A stretch of 64,000 nucleotides of DNA, from assembly GCF_900105965.1 (NCBI RefSeq), contig NZ_FNTV01000001.1, forward strand, positions 2,232,001 to 2,296,000, read 5' to 3'. The DNA is from Arthrobacter alpinus. Its GTDB lineage: Bacteria > Actinomycetota > Actinomycetes > Actinomycetales > Micrococcaceae. This document shows positions 48,876 through 58,948 of the stretch, piece by piece (position 1 is the stretch's first letter; each line of letters starts with the position of its first letter). Made by a program: the position numbers and the translations under genes. The notes beneath the pieces were generated by a model that was given only the letters and a program-made list of their open reading frames with translations, ran no database searches and was not told the origin of the DNA.

Positions 48876-48908
48876 ACAACGCCCGGTCCAATGGGCCGGG
48901 CGTTGTTG
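48876..48908 (-). terminator. Hairpin after the Bax inhibitor-1 gene
   Basis: ACAACGCCCGG (48876-48886) pairs with CCGGGCGTTGT (48896-48906), giving an 11-bp stem plus inner pairs, 26 bases after the stop of the minus-strand gene. The T-tract is poor, so termination efficiency is uncertain. Confidence 0.6.
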
Positions 48909-48931
48909 TCGTGTAGAGCTAGGAAGAAGTC

Positions 48932-49777
48932 TTAGTCGTTGCCGCGCAGGATTGCGAGCAGACGCAAGATTTCCACATAGAGCCACACCAGGGTGACGGT
49001 CAGGCCAAAGGCAGCCGTCCAGGAATACTTGGCAGGCACACCGTTCTGGATGCCCTTCTCGATCGAGGTGAAGTCAACGATCAAGGAGAAGGCGGCCAGG
49101 CCGATGGCCAACAGGCCAAGGACGACGCCGAAGGGAATGTTGGTGCCCGGGATGTCCATCCCGCGCATGCCCCACGGGTTGTCGAGGACTCCGAACATCA
49201 TGAGCCCAAAGTTAAGAAGGGAGAACAGCGCGTAACCGGCCAGAGCGATAATGAAAAAGCGCGTCATCTTGGGGGTGGCGCGGACCTTGCCATTACGGAA
49301 AAGCAACAGGGTCACCACGAACACACTCAGCGTGCCAAGGATTGCCTGAATCGCGATTCCCGGGAACATATTCTCCAGGAGACCCGAGAGACCACCTAGG
49401 AACAAGCCCTCAAATCCGGCGTACAGCAGGATGAGTACGGGCGAGGGCTCCTTCTTGAAGGAGTTCACCAGCCCAAGAACCAAGCCAACAATCACGCCGG
49501 GCCACATGAGGGCCGGGATCATCCAGCCAAGGGCTGCACCCACCAGCACAAGTGCCAACGTCATGACGGTCTTCATGATGACGTCGTCATAGGTCATGCG
49601 GCCGGTCTGGGCCGGTCCCGCGGCAGGCTTGTTGTACAAGTCCTGCATCTGCTGCGCGGAGAACTGCGCCTGGGCAGCCATGGTGTCTGCTCCGCCATTG
49701 GCGTAGCCGTACTGTCCGCCCGGCTTGTCCTTAAAGTTTTTGTCTTTCGCAAAAACCGGATTACCACCAAGTGCCAT
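48932..49777 (-). CDS. Bax inhibitor-1/YccA family membrane protein
   Basis: A 281-residue protein with a cytoplasmic Gly/Gln-rich start (about 1-65) and seven helices. Family traits include the C-terminal DFTSIEKGIQNGVPAKYSW, holding the acidic residue of the pH-sensing pair, and AFGLTVTLVWLYVEILRLLAIL. YetJ of Bacillus conducts calcium in this family; whether this one does is unknown. ATG 49777 follows GGAGG by ten bases. Confidence 0.92.
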   Translation of the reverse strand: MALGGNPVFAKDKNFKDKPGGQYGYANGGADTMAAQAQFSAQQMQDLYNKPAAGPAQTGRMTYDDVIMKTVMTLALVLVGAALGWMIPALMWPGVIVGLVLGLVNSFKKEPSPVLILLYAGFEGLFLGGLSGLLENMFPGIAIQAILGTLSVFVVTLLLFRNGKVRATPKMTRFFIIALAGYALFSLLNFGLMMFGVLDNPWGMRGMDIPGTNIPFGVVLGLLAIGLAAFSLIVDFTSIEKGIQNGVPAKYSWTAAFGLTVTLVWLYVEILRLLAILRGND

Positions 49778-49963
49778 GATGCTGATGCCTCCAAGATAGG
49801 GGGAAATACTATTCCAACTCTATCAAGTAGGACACTAGGGAAACCTAATTTGTTCCCGCTGTCTAGTATTGCCAGCGAATTACCACCCAGAGTTCACCCA
49901 ATGTTCACCTGGTGACGCCGGCGTGGGCGCGGCGTGGGGATGCCGATTATGATTCGCATTAAT

Positions 49964-50039
49964 TGGTACCCCAGGTCGGACTCGAACCGACACTGAACAG
50001 ATTTTAAGTCTGGTGCCTCTGCCATTGGGCTACTGGGGC
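49964..50039 (-). tRNA. tRNA with UAA anticodon (tRNA-Leu by anticodon), short variable loop
   Basis: The 76 bases fold as a full cloverleaf: acceptor stem GCCCCAG/CTGGGGT, T arm GTCGG-TTCGAGT-CCGAC, anticodon loop CTTAAAA (anticodon TAA), discriminator A and an encoded CCA. The variable loop is only five bases (TCAGT). Bacterial leucine tRNAs normally have a long variable arm, so this is class I in form with a leucine anticodon. The D stem has a C13-A22 mismatch and the anticodon stem a C27-T43 mismatch. It may be a divergent tRNA-Leu or have another identity. Confidence 0.8.
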
Positions 50040-50119
50040 GCGGCTGGTTGGTGCCAGCGGCTGACCTCAACATTACTGGATCGGCGCGCGCGGGAGAAAC
50101 GCGCCGGAGAAACCAAGTC

Positions 50120-50620
50120 CTAAAGGTGGTTGAAAGGATCGGCGTACTTGAAGTGGCCATGCTGGTCAGCGGCAAAGTCACTCAAAGGCAACGCCATAAA
50201 GTGCGATCCCCATGAAGGATCCGGGGAGGCAATACCCAACGAATCTGCGGGAACAAACCCAAAGCGGGGATAGTATTCCGTGCTGCCAAGGAGAACAATC
50301 GTTGACTCCCCCATCGCGGTGGCCTCGGCAATGGTCGCCTTCATCAAGGCCAATCCGATCCCCTGCCTTTGATATCCGGGATCCACGGCGATGGGCCCTA
50401 GCCCAAGTGACTTGCCCGCGCCAATCCATGCACGGGTGGTGATGACATAGCCCAATATTTCGCCGCGATCGGACTCCGCGACGAGAGACAGTTTTGGGAG
50501 GTATTCCCGCGACGCATAGAGTTCCCTGACCAGTTTGGCCTCAACCGGCTGCGGGAAGGCCGCCTCAAGCAGGGCATTGATTTCCGGCCGGTCCCCGGGA
50601 TGCTCAGCTCTGATGATCAT
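50120..50620 (-). CDS. GNAT family N-acetyltransferase (YhbS-like)
   Basis: A 166-residue acetyltransferase. The acetyl-CoA loop is VDPGYQRQGIGLALM (motif A, Q-x-x-G-I-G-x-A), after the GLGPIAV strand; TIVLLGSTEYYPRFGFVPA forms motif B and is typical of the YhbS subgroup. The substrate is unknown. ATG 50620 is preferred over GTG 50626 because TAGACT ends six bases before it. Confidence 0.9.
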   Translation of the reverse strand: MIIRAEHPGDRPEINALLEAAFPQPVEAKLVRELYASREYLPKLSLVAESDRGEILGYVITTRAWIGAGKSLGLGPIAVDPGYQRQGIGLALMKATIAEATAMGESTIVLLGSTEYYPRFGFVPADSLGIASPDPSWGSHFMALPLSDFAADQHGHFKYADPFNHL

Positions 50621-50626
50621 GGGCAC

Positions 50627-50632
50627 AGTCTA
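50627..50632 (-). promoter_or_regulatory. Leaderless-type -10 box of the GNAT gene
   Basis: On the minus strand TAGACT-GTGCCC-ATG, the same hexamer as at fur (25633-25638). Confidence 0.5.
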
Positions 50633-50670
50633 ACGCCAGCCAATGAATACTTACCCATTCCGGGTGGCAA

Positions 50671-50718
50671 CAAAAAACGGCCCGCCCTCCGTCTGGAATC
50701 AGTCAGAGTGCGGGCCGT
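50671..50718 (-). terminator. Terminator after the type II NADH dehydrogenase gene
   Basis: On the minus strand ACGGCCCGC (50710-50718) pairs with GCGGGCCGT (50677-50685), with further inner pairing, followed by TTTTTT. It lies 27 bases after the gene's stop. A textbook intrinsic terminator. Confidence 0.85.
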
Positions 50719-50744
50719 CATAAAGCTTGGAAAAGCTGCGCTAG

Positions 50745-52178
50745 CTACTTGCTGGCGGTTGCTTCTTCCTTGGATTCAGCCTTCGGTGCTTCAACCGGAG
50801 CGGCTGCAGCAGGCTTGGGCTTCGGGGTCGCTGCGGAGACGAACGTGGCGCGGGGCGCCTGCAGGTTCTCCAGCTGGGCCAGATCGCGGCCGGCGATCAT
50901 GGTGACGAACCAGTCGCTGAGAACGCGGATCTTGCGCTCAACGGTCGGCATGGCCAGGCCGTGGTAGCCACGGTGTGCAACCCAGGCCGGAGCGCCCTTG
51001 AGCTGGATGCCCATGATCTTGGCAACACCCTTCCACTGGCCGAAGCCTGCAACAGCGCCGAGGTTCTTGTGCTTGTAGCCCTTCAGCGGCTTGTTGAAGC
51101 GGCTTGCCCACAGGTTCTTGGACAGGCGCTTGGCCTGACGCAGGGCGTGCTGGGCGTTGGGGACGCAGGTGCCGTCCGGCAGGCCGCCGGTGACATCCGG
51201 GACAGCCGCAACGTCGCCGGCAGCCCAGGCGTTTTCGATGACACCGAATTCGCCGGAAACCTGCAGGTTCACGTTGACAGAAACGCGGCCGCGGGGCTCG
51301 ATCGGGAAATCGGTAGAGCGAACCATGGGGTTGGCCATGACGCCTGCGGTCCAGATCAAGGTGTCGGCGTCGAACTGCTGAGCCAAGGACTTGTCCGGCA
51401 AGTTGATGAGCTTGAGGTTGCTTTCCTCGGCGTTGTCCAGCGAGGTGTTCAGCAGAACCTCAACGCCGCGGCTGCGGAGGTGCTCCACAACCCACAGGGC
51501 CTGAGCTTCGGTGACCTCGGGCATGATGCGACCCATGGCCTCAACCAGGACGAAGCGCAGCTCGGACTGGTCAACGCGAGCGTTGAGCTTGACGGCCGCA
51601 CGGGCCATGTCCTCAAGTTCGGCGATGGTCTCGATGCCGGCGAAACCGCCACCGACAACAACGAACGTCAGGGCGCGCTTACGCTTGGCCGGATCGGTCT
51701 CCGTGGAGGCCTTCTCGATGAGTGAGAGAACCTGGTTGCGCAGGGCAATGGCTTCTTCAATGGTCTTCAGGCCGATGCCTGATTCAGCCAAGCCCTTGAT
51801 GGGGAAGGTGCGGGTGATGGCGCCGGCAGCCACAACAACGTCATGGTAGGGCAGCTCAAAGGTTTCTCCGCCGTCGGCCGGGGCTACAACGGCCGTACGG
51901 TTCTCGTGGTCGATGCTCGTCACGGAGCCCTGAATGACCTCGGTCTGCTTCAGGTGCTTGCGGTAGGAAACTACGGCGTGGCGTGCTTCGATGTTACCGC
52001 CGGCTACCTCAGGCAGGAACGGCTGGTACGTCATGTAGGGCAGGGGATCGATCAAGGTGACGATGCCACCTGATTTTGCGATCTTCTTCTGCAGGTTGAA
52101 GGCCGTGTACAGGCCGACGTAACCGCCGCCAACTACAAGGACGCGCGGACGTGCTGAAAAGGTGGGAGTGATTGCCAT
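50745..52178 (-). CDS. ndh: Type II NADH:quinone oxidoreductase
   Basis: Non-proton-pumping entry point of electrons into the respiratory chain, peripheral on the inner membrane face. The 477-residue flavoprotein has an FAD dinucleotide fold (VLVVGGGYVGLYTAF), a second NADH fold (FVVVGGGFAGIETIAEL), and AWAAGDVAAVPD near the flavin. The C-terminus has membrane-attaching amphipathic stretches and ends in an Ala/Lys/Glu-rich tail of about 30 residues that is not part of the fold. ATG 52178 is chosen since TACCAT ends six bases before it. Confidence 0.94.
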   Translation of the reverse strand: MAITPTFSARPRVLVVGGGYVGLYTAFNLQKKIAKSGGIVTLIDPLPYMTYQPFLPEVAGGNIEARHAVVSYRKHLKQTEVIQGSVTSIDHENRTAVVAPADGGETFELPYHDVVVAAGAITRTFPIKGLAESGIGLKTIEEAIALRNQVLSLIEKASTETDPAKRKRALTFVVVGGGFAGIETIAELEDMARAAVKLNARVDQSELRFVLVEAMGRIMPEVTEAQALWVVEHLRSRGVEVLLNTSLDNAEESNLKLINLPDKSLAQQFDADTLIWTAGVMANPMVRSTDFPIEPRGRVSVNVNLQVSGEFGVIENAWAAGDVAAVPDVTGGLPDGTCVPNAQHALRQAKRLSKNLWASRFNKPLKGYKHKNLGAVAGFGQWKGVAKIMGIQLKGAPAWVAHRGYHGLAMPTVERKIRVLSDWFVTMIAGRDLAQLENLQAPRATFVSAATPKPKPAAAAPVEAPKAESKEEATASK

Positions 52179-52184
52179 ATTCCA

Positions 52185-52190
52185 ATGGTA
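52185..52190 (-). promoter_or_regulatory. Leaderless-type -10 box of ndh
   Basis: On the minus strand TACCAT-TGGAAT-ATG. Supports ATG 52178 against the longer frame start at 52220. Confidence 0.5.
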
Positions 52191-52247
52191 CAGCTCTTTG
52201 TGAAAATATTCACTAGCCATGTTACAGGAAAGCGTAATGCATCCCGC

Positions 52248-53708
52248 CTATGGACCAGCCGGTTGATATAGCGGCAGATAGTTAGTGCTTGTGTCCGGAC
52301 TTTCCCGGTGGTGACTGTGCATTGCCGGTATTCGCATCGCTGGCCTTGCCCCCGCAGAAGCGCCGGTCTCGGCGCCCCCAGCCTTGGCCAGACGACGGCG
52401 GACCAACAGCAGGTGCGTTGACCCACCGGCAAGGACCAGCAGCAAGAGCCCGCCAAATCCCAGGACCAAGACCTGCGGCAGCGGGCTGGTACTTTGTCCT
52501 GCCGCAACAGCCACAGGCGCCACCGCGTCACTCAAGGTGGGCTTGGGTTGGGGGACGCTTGTTGCCGGAGTGCCGTCCTCGGTTGGAGGAGTCACCTCGC
52601 CGCGGCGGTGCACCCGGATCCAATCGGAAATGCTGCCCAAAGGGTTCTTATCCACAACGGCTACGTCGGCGCTCAGTGCGGCCTCGGCGTCAAGAATGCC
52701 GTATCCATAGATGGCGTTCGGGACGCCCTCACCCTTGGGCTTGGCCGTGGTGATGATTCTGTTGATGACCTGGGCGGCCGTCATTTCCGGATATTTTGAC
52801 CGCAACAGCGCAGCAACGCCGGAGACGATCGGAGCCGCGCCACTGGTGCCGCTCCACCTGGCATATCCGCCGCCGGGCAGTCCGCCGGCCAGATCTTCGG
52901 CAGGGGCGCTGACGCCAATACTGATGCCTTGCGAGGATGAATCGACGCTGGCGGTTCCGTCTTTATCCAAGCCGCCAACGGCCAGGATGCCGGGGATGGT
53001 GGCCGGCGCCCCAACCTGTTCACTGCCGGACTTGCGGTTGCCGGCCGCGGCAACAATCACCACGTCTTTGGCCTCCGCATAAGCAAAGGCGTCATCCCAG
53101 CTCTGCGGCCACGCCGTGGAGGTGCTTCCAAGGGACATGTTAATAACCTTGGCCCCATGGTCAACGGCCCACTTCACGGCCGCCGGAATCTGATCATCAA
53201 TGTTTTTGCCGGAGGGGTTGTCGCTGCCAAGCCAAACAGAAATACTCAGGAGCTCTGCCTTGGGTGCTACGCCAATGACTCCGTCGTTGCCAGCGCCAAC
53301 AGTGGGAGTCGGGTCCGCCGTCGCGCTTTTTGACGAAGGCGAAGCTGTGCTGTCAGTGTGACCGCGGCCCGCCAGCATCGTTGCGACGAGGGTGCCGTGC
53401 TCGGGTTCGGCACCTATGCCCTTGGATCCCGTGGCGTTGCCGGCACCGGACATGTCCACGCCACCCACCACGGCCCCCTTGAGGTCTTTGTGTGAGGTAT
53501 CGATGCCGCTGTCGATGATGGCGACCTTAACGCCCTCGCCCTGCGAGACGTCCCAGGCCTTCTTCACGCCGGATTGCTCCAGCCAGTATTCGCGGTTGCG
53601 GATGTCATCGGCCGAGGCCGCCGGGGCAAGTGCCACCGACAACGATCCGGCCAGGACAAGGGTCATTAGCGCGGCGGCGATGGAACGCAACCGTGGGGCT
53701 AACTCCAT
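52248..53708 (-). CDS. Mycosin-like S8 family serine protease
   Basis: A 486-residue secreted subtilase: signal peptide (about 1-33), catalytic Asp66 (VAIIDSGID), His104 (EPEHGTLVA) and Ser289 (WSGTSGAAP), oxyanion Asn in AAAGNRKSG, then a Pro/Thr linker and a C-terminal membrane helix (about 403-430) with a basic cytoplasmic tail. This is the architecture of mycosins (MycP), which serve type VII secretion. No ESX component (EccB-E, WXG100) is in the window, so its substrate is unknown. An acidic Ser/Thr-rich insertion (about 112-140) lies between the His region and the next strand. Confidence 0.9.
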   Translation of the reverse strand: MELAPRLRSIAAALMTLVLAGSLSVALAPAASADDIRNREYWLEQSGVKKAWDVSQGEGVKVAIIDSGIDTSHKDLKGAVVGGVDMSGAGNATGSKGIGAEPEHGTLVATMLAGRGHTDSTASPSSKSATADPTPTVGAGNDGVIGVAPKAELLSISVWLGSDNPSGKNIDDQIPAAVKWAVDHGAKVINMSLGSTSTAWPQSWDDAFAYAEAKDVVIVAAAGNRKSGSEQVGAPATIPGILAVGGLDKDGTASVDSSSQGISIGVSAPAEDLAGGLPGGGYARWSGTSGAAPIVSGVAALLRSKYPEMTAAQVINRIITTAKPKGEGVPNAIYGYGILDAEAALSADVAVVDKNPLGSISDWIRVHRRGEVTPPTEDGTPATSVPQPKPTLSDAVAPVAVAAGQSTSPLPQVLVLGFGGLLLLVLAGGSTHLLLVRRRLAKAGGAETGASAGARPAMRIPAMHSHHRESPDTSTNYLPLYQPAGP

Positions 53709-53735
53709 TAAGGCTCGTTTCGTGAGAGGGGCAGG

Positions 53736-54719
53736 TCAGCTACGTGCTGCACCCAGGGCAATTCCGTCAAGAATATCGTGTTCGCTGGTCATTGCCGATT
53801 CCAGCGCGCCGTCCCCGAGGTTCACCAGGGTCCGCAAGATGGTGCGCCAGATCAGTGCGCCGGCTCCGATCACGTCCACGCGGCCCGGGTGCATGAAGCC
53901 AAGCTCGGCCCGTTCGGCCCGTGTCATGGCCAGCAGAGATGACGCCGCGGCGTCCATGTTTTCAAGAGGTACGACGGCGGCATGAATCATTTCGCTGTCA
54001 TAGCGCGCCAGCCCGAGGGCGTGCGCGGTAATGGTGGTGATGGATCCTGCCACGCCAACAATCCGCTGTACCTCGCCAAGCGGCACGACAGCCATAACAC
54101 TGTGAAGTTTTTCAGCGATGGCGGCTTCGGCGGCCGTGATCTCCTCAGCCGTGGGCGGGTCACTTTGCAGGTAGCGTTCCGTGAAGCGGACACAACCCAT
54201 ATCCGTGCTCAGGGCCGCGGTTACGCCCGCCGCGTTCCCCATCACAAACTCGGTGCTGCCGCCGCCTAAGTCCACCACCAGAACATTGTGGTTTTCGCTC
54301 ATGGGCAAAACACTGGCGGCGCCAGCAAAGGACAGTGCCGCTTCTTCGTCGCCGCTGACAACTTCGGGGACTATGCCCATCCGGGCCTGGATACCTGCAA
54401 CAAATTCATCGCGATTTCCGGCATCCCGTGTTGCGCTGGTGGCTACAAACCGCACCCGCTCCACGGCCGCCGAACGGATCAGTTCCGCGTAGTCGTCCAC
54501 TGCAGCGAAGGTCCGATCCAGCGCCTCCTGTGCCAACATGCCCGTGACGTCGACGCCTTGACCCAGCCGGACCACACGCATTTCACGGTGCACATCGGTG
54601 AGCATCTGCCCGTCACCGGCCTGGCTCTCACTGCTCTCGCGATCGCCGCCCGGCTCTGCAATATCGGCAATCAGCAGGCGGATGGAGTTGGTTCCGCAGT
54701 CAATGGCGGCAACGCGCAT
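53736..54719 (-). CDS. Ppx/GppA family exopolyphosphatase
   Basis: A 327-residue sugar-kinase-fold phosphatase: AAIDCGTNSIRLLI (phosphate 1), DLGGGSTEFV (phosphate 2), GVAGSITTITAH near the catalytic region. It removes terminal phosphate from polyphosphate or pppGpp; the exact substrate is not told by sequence. Short actinobacterial members (Ppx1/Ppx2) have this two-domain form without C-terminal HD domains. It starts 5 bases after the DUF501 gene and follows the enolase-FtsB-DUF501 order as in Rv1023-Rv1026. Confidence 0.93.
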   Translation of the reverse strand: MRVAAIDCGTNSIRLLIADIAEPGGDRESSESQAGDGQMLTDVHREMRVVRLGQGVDVTGMLAQEALDRTFAAVDDYAELIRSAAVERVRFVATSATRDAGNRDEFVAGIQARMGIVPEVVSGDEEAALSFAGAASVLPMSENHNVLVVDLGGGSTEFVMGNAAGVTAALSTDMGCVRFTERYLQSDPPTAEEITAAEAAIAEKLHSVMAVVPLGEVQRIVGVAGSITTITAHALGLARYDSEMIHAAVVPLENMDAAASSLLAMTRAERAELGFMHPGRVDVIGAGALIWRTILRTLVNLGDGALESAMTSEHDILDGIALGAARS

Positions 54720-54724
54720 GGGCT

Positions 54725-55342
54725 TTAGCCTTCCTGCTTGTTCAGGTGCTTGACGTGGCGGCTCAGGTCCTTGTTGGGTACCGGAGCGCCGTCATCCCAG
54801 GCACCTTCGCAGTAGCACTTATCCGCAGTCCACCACTGGGCAACACCAGCCAAGGCTTCGTCGCCAAGGGGGTTCACACCGGGTCCGGCTGCCAGCGAGT
54901 GGCCAATGAGCACATGCAGGCACTTGACGCGGGTGGGCATTCCACCGGCAGAGATGCCGGCAATCTCGGGAACGGGGCCGGTCCCCGCGCGCTCGCCAAT
55001 GGCCTCACGGGCCGCAATGTAGCTCTCATGCGCCGTTTGGTACTTGGCGGCGAGCTCGGTGTCTTCGCCTAGGCGGTCGGTCATCTCGTTCATGAGGCCC
55101 GCGGCCTCGAGACGGGAGGCTGCCGCAGTAAGGATGGGGTGCGTGAGGTAGTACGTGGTGGGGAACGGGATTCCGTTGCTCAGGCGCGGAGCCGTTGCCG
55201 CGACGAGCGGATTGCCGCAGATGCAGCGGGCCGGGATCTCCACAACATCTCGCACGGGGCGGTGAAGCTGACGGCTCAGGGTGTCCAGGTCATGCTGTGT
55301 GGGGACGCGCCCGCCGGTGGCGGAGCTTTCGGTTGCGGGCAC
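54725..55342 (-). CDS. DUF501 family protein
   Basis: A 205-residue soluble protein with DUF501 features: RCICGNPLVAATAPRLSNGIPFPT and PTYYLTHP-like TTYYLTHPIL near the middle, then CLHVLIGHSLAAGPGVNPLGDEAL at the C-terminus. Three conserved Cys/His positions suggest metal binding, but the function is unknown. GTG 55342 follows GGAAGG by six bases. It is co-transcribed with ppx downstream. Confidence 0.9.
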   Translation of the reverse strand: MPATESSATGGRVPTQHDLDTLSRQLHRPVRDVVEIPARCICGNPLVAATAPRLSNGIPFPTTYYLTHPILTAAASRLEAAGLMNEMTDRLGEDTELAAKYQTAHESYIAAREAIGERAGTGPVPEIAGISAGGMPTRVKCLHVLIGHSLAAGPGVNPLGDEALAGVAQWWTADKCYCEGAWDDGAPVPNKDLSRHVKHLNKQEG

Positions 55343-55482
55343 GGTGGGCCTTCCATAAAACTTTTTCGGGGGTGTTCAACCTGTAATTTTAGCGTGTCCC
55401 TGCGGCCAGCCAGTCCGGAACGCCTTGGCGTCGCTTTTCGAAGCGCATGAGCGCCCGCGTTTTCGCCGCAGTTGCGCCGAGA

Positions 55483-56253
55483 TTAAGGTGCTGGCGCGGG
55501 GTCAGCCTTGGGGGCCGGTGTCGCTGGCGGCTTGGCCTCAACCTTGGCGGAGTCCTGCACGGCTTCCCAGAGGCCATCAACCCATGGCTCAACCGTAATC
55601 TCGGTGGAGGTCTTGGCAGTTGATGACTTGGCATCCCCCGCCGTGGGGGCACCGGCAACGGCCTCAACACCGTTGGCTCCGTAGACCCAGTACCCGGTCT
55701 CGCCCGGCATCAGCATGCTGACCCGGTCCCGGGCCTGCTGCTTGATGTACGCGGGATCATCCCACCGGGCCAGCTCGGCCTCGAAGGTATCTTGTTGCGC
55801 TTCCTTAGTGGCAATGTCCGCACGCAGGGCTGAAATTTCCGCACGCTGCTGCAAAAATGTGTGGACATTCGGCGCCAAAAGGACTGTCACTACGCCCATG
55901 GCCAGGCCCAGAACCAGCAGCCGTCCGGAGAAGGAACGTGCGGGCACGGGGCTGTTGTCCGCGGAGTGAACCACACCCTCCCCAAGCTTGCGGCTCGAAG
56001 GGCTGGACGTAGGCTTGCGCTCCTTGCCACCCGTTTTTCCGGCGGCCTTACCGCTACCCTTGCCGCTGCCTGCCTTCCCCTTTGCAGAGGTGGGCGAACC
56101 ACCATGGCCGGGAGCCGGCTTGATGCCTTCTGCTTCCGCATTATCCGCTGCGGGACCTGTAGGAGCTTTTGCAGGATGGCCTGAGGTAGCCGGGGCACTG
56201 CCAATGCCGGCCGTGAACGTGGCTTTGGGCACCGAGGGCCGTCGCGTGGCCAT
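55483..56253 (-). CDS. FtsB/DivIC-like septum formation initiator
   Basis: A 256-residue bitopic protein. Residues 1-115 are a disordered, Lys/Gly/Ser/Ala-rich cytoplasmic region (including GKAGSGKGSGKAAGKTGGK). One membrane helix follows (about 112-132), then a coiled coil (QRAEISALRADIATKEAQQ) and a WDDPAYIKQQARDRVSMLMPGE motif characteristic of FtsB/DivIC. It would join the FtsL-FtsQ subcomplex of the divisome. ATG 56253 follows AGGAG. A C-terminal Ala/Pro-rich tail ends the protein. Position next to enolase matches Rv1024. Confidence 0.9.
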   Translation of the reverse strand: MATRRPSVPKATFTAGIGSAPATSGHPAKAPTGPAADNAEAEGIKPAPGHGGSPTSAKGKAGSGKGSGKAAGKTGGKERKPTSSPSSRKLGEGVVHSADNSPVPARSFSGRLLVLGLAMGVVTVLLAPNVHTFLQQRAEISALRADIATKEAQQDTFEAELARWDDPAYIKQQARDRVSMLMPGETGYWVYGANGVEAVAGAPTAGDAKSSTAKTSTEITVEPWVDGLWEAVQDSAKVEAKPPATPAPKADPAPAP

Positions 56254-56316
56254 GCTTCTCCTAGCTAATTCTTTGGATCAAGACGTGCTACACCGGATGA
56301 GGGATTAAACGGCAAA

Positions 56317-56368
56317 GCCGCGGCAGCCAACAAAAGGCGTGTAATCCACCTTAGCCAGCTGCCGCGGC
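56317..56368 (-). terminator. Enolase gene terminator
   Basis: GCCGCGGCAGC (56317-56327) pairs with 56358-56368 over 11 bp. On the minus strand the stem begins 13 bases after the enolase stop and is followed by TTT. The loop is 30 bases. Confidence 0.6.
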
Positions 56369-56380
56369 CCTAGACGCTAT

Positions 56381-58085
<1,705 letters not shown>

Positions 58086-58844
58086 ATGAAATCCTTCAAT
58101 TTCCCTCATGAACACCCAGACAGCCAAGGCAACAACAACCAGCGTGATTTCCGGCGCGGCCCCCGAGCCCGGCGGAACAACGACGCCACTCCCCCGACCG
58201 GCGAGGGCGAGTTCACTGATCCCCGCGGCGGATTCCCCGGATTCCCAGGGCGTGAAGGTCGCGGCGGCCATCACGGGCCGCGAGGAGGCCGTGGCTTCGG
58301 GCCACTTGGCGGAGGTGGACCGGGCTTCGGGCCACGCGGCGGAGGTGGACCGGGCTTCGGGCCACGCGGCGGAGGTGGACCGGGCTTCGGGCCACGCGGC
58401 GGAGGCCGAGTCCGCAAAGGCAACGTCCGCAGCGCGATCCTCTCGCTCTTGAGCCAGCACAGCTACAACGGCTACGGCATGATTGGAGCCATCGCGGCAC
58501 ATACGGACGGGGCGTGGCGACCCAGCCCCGGCTCCATCTACCCGGCCCTCGCGGCTCTGCAGTCCGAAGGCCTGATCGAATCCACCGGCACCAGCAAGCG
58601 CACGGAGTTCGAGCTAACCGAGGCCGGAAAGGCCTACGTAGCCGAGAACGCCCAGGAAATGGCCCAGGTGTGGGCCGATGTAAATGAGGAAGCCGGTGCC
58701 GCAACCGATCTCCGGTTGGGGATGGGCAAACTTGTTGGCGCCGTCCAGCAGATCGGCATGGCCGGAACCGAGGACCAAATCAAGGCCGCAACCGAGGCCC
58801 TCGATACGGCTCGCCGCACCATTTACAAACTGTTGGCCGACTGA
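58086..58844 (+). CDS. PadR family regulator with Gly/Arg/Pro-rich repeat N-terminus
   Basis: A 252-residue protein. Residues 1-120 are disordered, with GPGFGPRGGG repeated three times after a variant copy. The PadR winged helix follows (about 123-200: RKGNVRSAILSLLSQHSYNGY, WRPSPGSIYPALAALQSEGLI and FELTEAGKAYV), then a C-terminal dimerisation helix. Relatives repress drug exporters, but the next gene here is an FBP-domain protein on the other strand, so the target may be itself or distant. ATG 58086 has only a weak upstream AGG. A terminator follows 15 bases after the stop. Confidence 0.88.
   Translation: MKSFNFPHEHPDSQGNNNQRDFRRGPRARRNNDATPPTGEGEFTDPRGGFPGFPGREGRGGHHGPRGGRGFGPLGGGGPGFGPRGGGGPGFGPRGGGGPGFGPRGGGRVRKGNVRSAILSLLSQHSYNGYGMIGAIAAHTDGAWRPSPGSIYPALAALQSEGLIESTGTSKRTEFELTEAGKAYVAENAQEMAQVWADVNEEAGAATDLRLGMGKLVGAVQQIGMAGTEDQIKAATEALDTARRTIYKLLAD
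58291..58410 (+). repeat. 30-bp tandem repeat inside the PadR gene
   Basis: Two perfect 30-bp units (58321-58350, 58351-58380) and a third identical for its first 25 bases (58381-58405), preceded by a diverged unit (58291-58320). Each encodes ten residues (GPGFGPRGGG). The near-identity at DNA level means copy number may vary between strains. Confidence 0.9.
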
Positions 58845-58859
58845 CCCAGGGCTGAAACC

Positions 58860-58905
58860 ACAGGCCCTGCGAACCGCCCAAAGGACGATTCGCAGGGCCT
58901 GTTCT
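58860..58905 (+). terminator. Terminator after the PadR gene
   Basis: Arms 58860-58873 and 58889-58902 pair over 14 bp (ACAGGCCCTGCGAA) around a 15-base loop, between the convergent PadR and FBP-domain genes. Confidence 0.75.
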
Positions 58906-58948
58906 GCGTCCTAAAACCCCACGAGGGGTTCACGGCGATCCGCGCGTT

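Noticed and set aside
48822..48931. Manganese (yybP-ykoY) riboswitch before the TerC-family gene
   Set aside because: The gap is only 110 bases and is explained by the hairpin at 48876-48906 and a short leader; no riboswitch core motifs are seen.
58291..58410. Possible CRISPR-like direct repeats
   Set aside because: The units are contiguous with no spacers and encode GPGFGPRGGG in frame with the PadR protein, so this is a coding minisatellite.
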